NCBI RefSeq assembly: GCF_021401125.1
Contig: NZ_JACBFQ010000005.1
Span: 240,824-304,823 of the forward strand
DNA length: 64,000 bases
Direction: 5' to 3'
From: Xanthobacter sp. NM-59
GTDB taxonomy: Bacteria; Pseudomonadota; Alphaproteobacteria; Rhizobiales; Xanthobacteraceae
Positions 58,023 to 64,000 of the stretch are shown piece after piece. The notes beneath the pieces were generated by a model. The model did no database searches. It was not told the origin of the DNA and worked only from the letters and a program-made list of their open reading frames with translations. A program made the translations under genes and the position numbers. How positions within the stretch are numbered: the first letter of the stretch is position 1; each line of letters starts with the position of its first letter.

Positions 58023-58235
58023 TCAGCGGCGGGGCGGCTCGGGCACCTCTCCGTCCTCGTCCTCTTCGGCGGTGACGGGAATGGCATAGGCGCCGGAGAG
58101 CCAGCGGTTCAGGTCCACGTCGGCGCAGCGCTTGGAGCAGAAGGGGCGGTATTTTTCCACCTGCGGCTTACCGCAGATGGGGCAGGGTTTCGCGGGGCTG
58201 GCCGCCGGTCCGCTCGTCTTGTCGGTGTCGCTCAT
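58023..58235 (-). CDS. yacG: DNA gyrase inhibitor YacG (zinc-binding)
   Basis: A 70-residue protein with the four-cysteine zinc knuckle CPICGKP...[16 protein letters not shown] characteristic of YacG, which inhibits gyrase in E. coli. The acidic C-terminus ([12 protein letters not shown]) is typical. The ATG overlaps the maf stop by four bases (58232-58235). Confidence 0.93.
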   Translation of the reverse strand: MSDTDKTSGPAASPAKPCPICGKPQVEKYRPFCSKRCADVDLNRWLSGAYAIPVTAEEDEDGEVPEPPRR

Positions 58236-58858
58236 TGGGCGCGCTCCACCCAGCCCGCGCGCACAGGATAACCCTCGCCCGCCAGCAGGCCCACCGCCTC
58301 GATGAGCGGCAGCCCCACGACATTTGTGTAGGAGCCCACCAGCTTCACCACGAACGAGCCGGCGATGCCCTGGATGGCATAGCCGCCAGCCTTGCCGCGC
58401 CATTCGCCGCAGTCCAGATAGTCCGTCATCTCGTCCCGGGAGAGGCGCTTGAAGCGCACCCGGGTCTCGACCAGCCGGATGCGGTCCCGGCCCCGCGGAT
58501 CCACCAAGCAGACGCCGGTGAACACCCGATGGCTGCGCCCAGAGAGCAGGCGCAGGCATTCCTCGGCCTCGTCCCGCAGCTCCGGCTTGGGCAGGATGCG
58601 TCGTCCCACGGCCACCACCGTGTCGGCCGAGAGGATGATGGCCTCCATGCCCGCCTCACGCGCCCGCCCCGCCACCAGCTTGCCCTTCTCGGCCGCGAGG
58701 CGCTGGGCCAGGCGGCGGGGCAGCTCGCCGCGCTCTGGTGTCTCGTCCAGCTCGGCCGGCATCAGCAGGTCCGGCTCGATCCCCACCTGATTGAGCAACG
58801 CCAGCCGGCGCGGGGAGCCGGACGCCAGGACGAGCTTGGGCTGATCGGTCACAACCAT
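58232..58858 (-). CDS. maf: Maf-family nucleoside-triphosphate pyrophosphatase
   Basis: A 208-residue house-cleaning enzyme that hydrolyses non-canonical or dTTP/UTP-type nucleotides to monophosphates. The hallmarks are [38 protein letters not shown] with the catalytic Asp, [12 protein letters not shown] and [17 protein letters not shown]. The ATG at 58858 directly follows AGGAG; a GTG two codons later (58852) would have better spacing. It is followed by yacG with a 4-base overlap. infA, often adjacent, is absent. Confidence 0.95.
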   Translation of the reverse strand: MVVTDQPKLVLASGSPRRLALLNQVGIEPDLLMPAELDETPERGELPRRLAQRLAAEKGKLVAGRAREAGMEAIILSADTVVAVGRRILPKPELRDEAEECLRLLSGRSHRVFTGVCLVDPRGRDRIRLVETRVRFKRLSRDEMTDYLDCGEWRGKAGGYAIQGIAGSFVVKLVGSYTNVVGLPLIEAVGLLAGEGYPVRAGWVERAQ

Positions 58859-59043
58859 CTCCTGAAACCGTCAAAACTACGACGGGCTAAACCGGCTGGC
58901 GGCGGACCGGCCGCCGCCCCGCCAAGCCAAAGGGGTCACGCCCTGGCAAGGACGCGCTCCCTACGGACACGCTCTAATGGAAAGGGCCCGCGCTGTGAAC
59001 GACGGAATGCCCACGCCCCCGTCATGGCCCAGGTGCGCTCGCG

Positions 59044-61026
59044 TCACTGCTGCGGAGCGGGCGGCGTTTGCGACAGCGGCGCAATGCGCGGCAGGATGAT
59101 GGTCATCAGGGTTCCGGTGCGTCGGGCTCCGCCGCTCCCCCCGGGAGGCGGGCTCACCACCTCAATGCGCCCGCCGAGCAGTTCCGTCACGATCTGATGC
59201 ACGATGTGCATGCCAAGGCCGGTGCCCCCCCTGGCCCGGGCGGGGGTGAAGAAGGGCTCGAACACGTGCGGCAGCACATCCGGCGGGATGCCGACGCCGT
59301 CATCCTCCACCTCGATGCGCACATTGTCCGCCCAATCCGCCCGCGCCCGAATGTGAATGCTGCCGTGCCGGCCTTCCGGGAAGGCGTGCTTCAGCACATT
59401 GCCGATGAGGTTGGACACCACCTGCTGGAGCGGCCCGGGATAGCTGTCCATCTCCACCCCCTCCTCCAGGTCGCAGGTGAGAGTGATGCCGCCGCTGGCA
59501 TCCCATTTGTGCAGGCGCGGATCCGCGTCGCGGATGGTTTCGGCCAGGTCCATGGGCCTGCGCGCCACGGTCGCGCGATCGAGGGCCACCTGCTTGAAGC
59601 GGCGCACCAGGTCAGCGCAGCGATGCAGGGCATCCTGGGCCAGGGACAGGTCGCTGCGATCCGTCTCCAGGAAGGCCTCGAGATCGGAACGGCGCAGGCC
59701 GGCCTTCAGCCGCCCCTCCAGGCTCCCCACCGCGTCCATGGCCCGGCTGAGGCTCAAGGTGGCAACGCCGAGCGGGGTATTCAGCTCATGGGCCACCCCG
59801 GCCACCATGAGGCCCAGCGAGGACAGACGCTCGGCCCGGGCAATGCTCTGGTGCGCGTCCTCCAGGTGCTGGTTGGCCTCCACCAGGGCGCTGTTCGCAG
59901 CCTGCAGCGCGCGCGTCTGCAGCGCCTCCTGCTCCAGCGCGTGGGCCAGCCGGACGGCGATGACGAACACCATGGCCATGAGCAGAATGGCGATCACCGA
60001 CAAGATGATCTTGGCCTCTGCCTCACCCCCCTCCCCGCGAAAGGCCTTCATGCGGATCAGCAGGAACAGCTGGGTGCCCGGGCCGCCGATGACGCTGGCA
60101 TCGCGCGCGGCGATGAGGCTTCCGCCAAGGTCGAGCCGCTGGAACACCCAATGGGTGGCCCCCTCGTCCAGCTCACCCGTGGCGCCGCGGTTCAAGGCCG
60201 CCCACAATTGCGGGGCCTGTTGCGCGATGCCGGCATCATCGCGCCCGCGCTGCCACGCCCATTCCAGATCCTCGGATGGCCCGATGATCCAGTAGCTCTC
60301 GCGATTGGCCATGAACAAGGACACCCGCCGATCCGAGCCCGCCAGGCGGCGGATGCGGTCGAGCAGGTTCTGGGCGGCATAATTGATGATGACGATGCCC
60401 TGGCGACGGCCATCGCGCTGCAAAGGGGTGGCCACGCGCAGCATGGGGCGGAACGGCACCTCCACCTGTTCATGCTCCACATTCAGGTCGAGGGCGGAAT
60501 AATAGATGCCCTTCATCGGCAGGGCGTTGGCATCGCGAAAATAGGCCCGTGCCGACTTGTCCTGCAGCCCGCTTGGGGGAACGAGCGTGGTCACCCGCGC
60601 CCGCTGGTCCACCCGCAGCCGTTCCCAGCCCTTCTCGTCGATCCAGCGCACCTGGTCATAGTCCGGAGAGCTGATAGCGAAGCTGAGGAAGAGCTGCCCG
60701 CCAATGCCATCGGGGCGCAGCTCCTGTTCCGGCAGGCGGGCCGTCAACGCGCCGAGGAAGAGGATGTCGCGCCCCAGCCGGTCCAGCACCCGCGTGATGA
60801 GGTCCGCTGCCCCGCGCATGATATCGGCGCTGCGCGTGATCCGCGTTTCCCGATATCCGCTCTCGATCTGGTTCCAGAGCATCGGCACGGCGATCGCGAC
60901 GGCGAGCACCCAGGGGCCGAGAAAAATGCCCACCCGCCAACGCTGCCGATAGACGACGACAATGGCCCGCCTTGCCGCGGCGATCACCGACTTCAGTCGT
61001 TGCCCCGCTGCAAGTGTGGTGGCCAT
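59044..61026 (-). CDS. Membrane sensor histidine kinase
   Basis: A 660-residue kinase. One helix lies at about residues 33-50, followed by a periplasmic sensor domain of about 290 residues (dCache-like), then a second helix at about 341-362. The H-box is LVAGVAHELNTPLGVA, with phospho-accepting His near 416. The ATP-binding domain is VVSNLIGNVLKHAF (N), EDDGVGIPPD (G1) and GGTGLGMHIVHQIV (G2). The short linker and lack of a HAMP domain resemble the HPK4 group. It starts nine bases after the EAL-protein stop, so it is almost certainly co-transcribed and may phosphorylate that protein. Confidence 0.92.
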   Translation of the reverse strand: MATTLAAGQRLKSVIAAARRAIVVVYRQRWRVGIFLGPWVLAVAIAVPMLWNQIESGYRETRITRSADIMRGAADLITRVLDRLGRDILFLGALTARLPEQELRPDGIGGQLFLSFAISSPDYDQVRWIDEKGWERLRVDQRARVTTLVPPSGLQDKSARAYFRDANALPMKGIYYSALDLNVEHEQVEVPFRPMLRVATPLQRDGRRQGIVIINYAAQNLLDRIRRLAGSDRRVSLFMANRESYWIIGPSEDLEWAWQRGRDDAGIAQQAPQLWAALNRGATGELDEGATHWVFQRLDLGGSLIAARDASVIGGPGTQLFLLIRMKAFRGEGGEAEAKIILSVIAILLMAMVFVIAVRLAHALEQEALQTRALQAANSALVEANQHLEDAHQSIARAERLSSLGLMVAGVAHELNTPLGVATLSLSRAMDAVGSLEGRLKAGLRRSDLEAFLETDRSDLSLAQDALHRCADLVRRFKQVALDRATVARRPMDLAETIRDADPRLHKWDASGGITLTCDLEEGVEMDSYPGPLQQVVSNLIGNVLKHAFPEGRHGSIHIRARADWADNVRIEVEDDGVGIPPDVLPHVFEPFFTPARARGGTGLGMHIVHQIVTELLGGRIEVVSPPPGGSGGARRTGTLMTIILPRIAPLSQTPPAPQQ

Positions 61027-61035
61027 GCCCCGGCC

Positions 61036-63261
61036 TCAGGCGGCGCGCAGGCGCGTCAGCAGAGCGTCCAAGGGCTCCGGCCGCGCAAACAGATAGCCTT
61101 GGGCCAGATGGCAGCCCTCCGCGCGCAGCCACCCCGCCTCGGTCTCCGTCTCGACCCCCTCGGCCAGCACGCGGAGCTTCATGCGGTGGCCGAGCTTCAC
61201 CATCATCTCGACAATGGTGGTGTCGGTGCCGGGATCGCCCAGGCTGCTGACGAAGGAACGGTCGATCTTCAGCTTCGCCGGGTGCAGTGCACGCAGCAAG
61301 GTGAGCGAGGAATATCCGGTGCCGAAATCATCAATGGCCAGGGGAAAGCCCATGGCCTGAAGCTCATTCAGCACGCTGCCCGCCTGTCGGTGCTGCTCCA
61401 CGGCGATGGATTCGGTGATCTCCAGCTCGATGGTGCGCGGATCGACCCCGAACTCCTGGCAGCAGGCCAGCGCCTCATGGGCAAACTCCTCCCGCGCCAG
61501 CTGGCGCGGCGAAACGTTCACCGCCAAAGTGAGGCCGAAGCCCGCTTTGTTCAGCTCCGCCTGCGCCGCGCAGGACTTGCGCAGGATGCGAAGGCCCAAG
61601 GGCACGATGAGGCCGTTGGCTTCCGCAATGGCGATGAACTCCCCTGGAGGGATCACCCGCCCATCCGGCTGCGTCCAGCGGGCCAGCGCCTCCGCGCCTT
61701 CCACCCGGCCCGTGGCCAGATCCACCTGGGGCTGGAAGACGACGCCGATCTCATCGCGCTGCAGGGCCCGGTAGAGCTCGCGCGAGCGTATGAACCGCCG
61801 CTCGACGTCCGCATCGAGGTCGGGCTCGTAATGGAGCGTTTCCGCACCCCCGAGAAGGCGCGCCTTCTTCAGCAGCAGCAGGCCGGTAGCCAGCACGCTC
61901 TGGCCCGAGCCGCGGGCGTGATCCAGGTCGAGGCACGCGGAATCGACGCCGATGAAGGGCTCCCGCTGCGTATCCGGCCCGATTTCCAGCTCCTGCAGGC
62001 GCGAGGCGCAGGCCAGATCGGAAGGACCGAGAACGGCAAAGGTATCCTCATGCAGGCGCGCCACCATGCAGGGCAGTGGGAACAGCTTCTGAAGCCTCTC
62101 CGCCACCACCTTGAGCATTTCGTTTCCCTGTTCGACGCCCAGCGAAACGCAGCTTTCCGAATACTGGTCCAGCTCCAGCATCAGCAGCATGCGATTGCGC
62201 GGCGCGGCCATGTCCAGGGCCGCATCCACCGCGCGGCGCAGGGCATTGGCATTGGGAATGGCGAGCAGCTGATCCTCATAGGCCAGCCGGTCGAGGCGGC
62301 TCGACAGGGCCACATTGGCCAAGCCGGTGGCGATGTTGCTGACGAACACGCGCAACAGCTCGCGCTCGGTGCCGTCCAGCGGCCGGCCGGTAGCCAGATA
62401 GGCGGCGGCGTGCCCGGTCTCCGGCTCGTTGCCCGGAAAGAACATGACCTGGCAATTGTCATCCTCCAGGGACTGCCGTCCCGCCAGCGTCACCTCAATC
62501 AGCCCCCGGATGCGACTGTCATCGAGGCCGGACAGCGCGCGCCCCAAGGCCCCCTGGAAGCGGCCGGCGGCGCCGATGATGGTGCTGACATCGCTCGCCG
62601 CGCTGTCCGCCCGCACGCAGACCAGGCCGTCGGCGGGCACCCCGAAGAGGCCGGCCAGCTCCAGGATCATGCGGCCGGCGAAATCCTCGAAGCCCCGAGC
62701 ACGCGACAAGGCGTTGCTGGCCTCGACAATGCTCTGGAGCCCACGCTGCGCCCGGCCGAGCGCCTGGATCTGCTCCCAGGTGCGCAGATTGCTCACCAGG
62801 ATGCTGTGGAGGCGGGTATTGCTGAGCTCGGTCTTCAGCCAGTAGTCGGAAACGTCCAGCATCTCCAGAGAGGGCAGCATGGGCGCCATGCCCGGCTGGC
62901 CGGTGAGCAGCACGATGCGGACTTCCGCATTGCCCATCACCTCGCGCAGATTGCGCACGAGGCGAAGCCCCGCATCGTCCGTTTCCATGACCACGTCGAG
63001 CAGGACCAGCGCGATATCCGGCCGCTCCGAGAGGATCTTGGCTGCCTGGGTGGCGGAGTTCGCCTTGAGGAACTCCACCGACGCATCCCGATACCGGAAG
63101 CGTGTCAGCGACAGTTCAAGGGAGCGCTGAAACAAGCCATCATCGTCGACGCTGAGAACGGTGATGCAAGGCACGTCAGCCGCAGCGAAATCACCTTGCC
63201 CCTCATCGGAGAAGGTAAACAGATCGTCCCGATCGATCGCTTCCCGAAGGTTGGTGTCCAC
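61036..63261 (-). CDS. Response regulator with DUF3369, degenerate GGDEF and EAL phosphodiesterase domains
   Basis: A 741-residue c-di-GMP enzyme. The receiver domain (about 30-160) has VDDDG, the phospho-acceptor in LVLLDVVMETDD and the lysine in YWLKTEL. DUF3369 follows (about 160-315). The GGDEF domain is degenerate: the active-site position reads ARLHEDTF instead of GGDEF, so no cyclase activity is expected. The EAL domain (about 485-735) keeps EALARW, NVSPRQL, ELEITES, DDFGTGYSSL, KIDRSFV and AEGVET, suggesting an active phosphodiesterase. GTG at 63261 follows GGGAGGGG. Confidence 0.93.
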   Translation of the reverse strand: MDTNLREAIDRDDLFTFSDEGQGDFAAADVPCITVLSVDDDGLFQRSLELSLTRFRYRDASVEFLKANSATQAAKILSERPDIALVLLDVVMETDDAGLRLVRNLREVMGNAEVRIVLLTGQPGMAPMLPSLEMLDVSDYWLKTELSNTRLHSILVSNLRTWEQIQALGRAQRGLQSIVEASNALSRARGFEDFAGRMILELAGLFGVPADGLVCVRADSAASDVSTIIGAAGRFQGALGRALSGLDDSRIRGLIEVTLAGRQSLEDDNCQVMFFPGNEPETGHAAAYLATGRPLDGTERELLRVFVSNIATGLANVALSSRLDRLAYEDQLLAIPNANALRRAVDAALDMAAPRNRMLLMLELDQYSESCVSLGVEQGNEMLKVVAERLQKLFPLPCMVARLHEDTFAVLGPSDLACASRLQELEIGPDTQREPFIGVDSACLDLDHARGSGQSVLATGLLLLKKARLLGGAETLHYEPDLDADVERRFIRSRELYRALQRDEIGVVFQPQVDLATGRVEGAEALARWTQPDGRVIPPGEFIAIAEANGLIVPLGLRILRKSCAAQAELNKAGFGLTLAVNVSPRQLAREEFAHEALACCQEFGVDPRTIELEITESIAVEQHRQAGSVLNELQAMGFPLAIDDFGTGYSSLTLLRALHPAKLKIDRSFVSSLGDPGTDTTIVEMMVKLGHRMKLRVLAEGVETETEAGWLRAEGCHLAQGYLFARPEPLDALLTRLRAA

Positions 63262-63764
63262 CTTCCCCTCCCGCGCAACGATGTGAGACCCGACTACTAC
63301 GTTGGTATAGGACTATAACCTGAGGTTGGCATTACGCCATACCTTCGATTGTATTTTTCGTGCTGACAAGCCCATTCCCAGGGCGCAGACAACCCAGCCG
63401 TGCTGCAACTGCGAGCATCCAGGGATGCCGACCAGCCGCCGGCGCGCGGAGCGCCAGGGCTATCCATGCAATGGGCGCGCTGGCGCATTCTGCGCCCCGG
63501 AGCCCAATGCCGTCAGGTCAGGCTGGACAACCACCGTTCACATATGACGAAATGGCTTCGGCAGGGGTGGGCCGCGGGGACCATGATGCCCCACGGCTGC
63601 GGCACGGCGGACGGCTTGAAGCGGACACCCGCGAGGCGCGGGCGCACGGCTCCCTCCGGCCCCGGTCCGGAATTTCCAGGAACGGGGAAGAGACACCGCG
63701 CGGCCAGCCTGAGCACCGCGCGCCCTGCTTTCTCCGCGGCAGCCCGCCTCCCAGGCCCCGTTGT
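63262..63764. other. 503-base gap: signalling-operon promoter region and GC-rich spacer
   Basis: An AT-rich tract at about 63300-63360 just upstream of the EAL-protein start contains an imperfect inverted repeat (GGTATAG at 63304-63310, CTATAACC at 63313-63320), a possible promoter or operator. The remainder has no credible gene. One frame is open on the minus strand but has no ribosome site or domain resemblance. Confidence 0.45.
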
Positions 63765-64000
63765 TCAGGCCTTGTCGCGAGGGTCGTCGGCGATGAGGGA
63801 GGGTTCGGCGGCTTCTTCCTGGGCCAGGGCTTCCAGCACCTCGCCCTTGGCCGCGCGGCCGCCGGCGATGAAGCCGATAACCACCAGCTGCAGGAAGTGG
63901 TAGATCATGATCGGCGTGATGATCAGCGACAGCTGCGGCGAGGTGCCGAACATCACCTTGGCAATGGGAAGCCCCGTCGCCAAAGACTTCTTCGAGCCGC
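63765..64000 (-). CDS. C-terminal part of a bile-acid:sodium symporter-family protein (partial)
   Basis: The C-terminal 78 residues of a membrane protein whose start lies beyond the right edge. The visible part reads GSKKSLATGLPIAKVMFGTS, then IITPIMIYHFLQLVVIGFIAGG, matching the final two helices of SBF/BASS-like (PF13593-type) transporters. The tail (KGEVLEALAQEEAAEPSL) is acidic. The transported organic anion is not known. The stop codon is at 63765-63767. Confidence 0.8.
   Translation of the reverse strand, partial: GSKKSLATGLPIAKVMFGTSPQLSLIITPIMIYHFLQLVVIGFIAGGRAAKGEVLEALAQEEAAEPSLIADDPRDKA

Noticed and set aside
59068..63318. A 1416-codon open frame on the plus strand
   Set aside because: It is antisense to the sensor kinase and the EAL protein, both of which have full motif sets. 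It is open only because stop codons are rare in the complement of GC-rich genes.

Overview
The window is GC-rich chromosomal DNA from an alphaproteobacterium of the Hyphomicrobiales (Rhizobiales), most likely Xanthobacteraceae (Xanthobacter, Azorhizobium, Ancylobacter or Starkeya type). Evidence for this placement: an AapJQMP general amino-acid transporter, a HemP gene with an Irr-type iron-control element, the small alphaproteobacterial families DUF2842, DUF930, DUF992 and DUF2478, an NrsF-type anti-sigma factor, and strong G/C third-position bias. No rRNA, tRNA, CRISPR array, transposase or integrase was found. Coding density is high and many neighbouring genes share ATGA or TGATG stop/start overlaps.

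Layout. 1-8.2 kb: edge of an unknown gene, panC, the aapJQMP transporter operon (minus), metC and a bestrophin channel. 8.2-12 kb: a tightly overlapped minus-strand operon (ArnT-like transferase, PAP2 phosphatase, DPM-like GT2, LAB_N membrane protein) that looks like polyprenyl-phosphate-sugar modification of lipid A or another envelope glycolipid. 12.2-12.5 kb: hemP with an iron-control element. 12.7-16.7 kb: a complete bufferin-type metallophore cluster. An ECF sigma factor and NrsF anti-sigma diverge from a DUF2282 precursor peptide, a DUF692/MNIO enzyme, a DUF2063 partner and a DoxX membrane protein. Two identical divergent ECF promoter motifs sit between the two arms. 16.7-25 kb: a histidine phosphatase, rplM-rpsI, a thioesterase, an enoyl-CoA hydratase, a degenerate polysaccharide co-polymerase/tyrosine-kinase-like protein, DUF2842, ctaA and lrgAB. 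25-36.7 kb: a LysR regulator, a 940-base gene-free stretch, greA, carB, and assorted transport and envelope genes.

36.7-38.1 kb holds a single AT-rich AlbA_2/ATPase-fold gene, clearly foreign in composition and possibly a defence or regulatory gene. 38.2-48.8 kb: uvrB, a PQQ-type sugar dehydrogenase, a GST, an aspartate aminotransferase, three tandem DUF992 secreted proteins and msrP. 48.9-57.7 kb contains three enzymes consistent with making and degrading polyamines (ornithine-type decarboxylase, putrescine-type aminotransferase, aminoaldehyde-type dehydrogenase), interspersed with RNase T2, rlmJ, a GST and a thiopurine methyltransferase. 58-64 kb: maf-yacG, a two-gene signalling operon (REC-DUF3369-degenerate GGDEF-EAL protein plus sensor kinase) and the end of a bile-acid/sodium symporter-like gene.

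The most striking system is the bufferin cluster. The sigma/anti-sigma pair, both promoters, the peptide, its modifying enzymes and an intergenic hairpin that could set precursor-to-enzyme stoichiometry all lie within about 4 kb.
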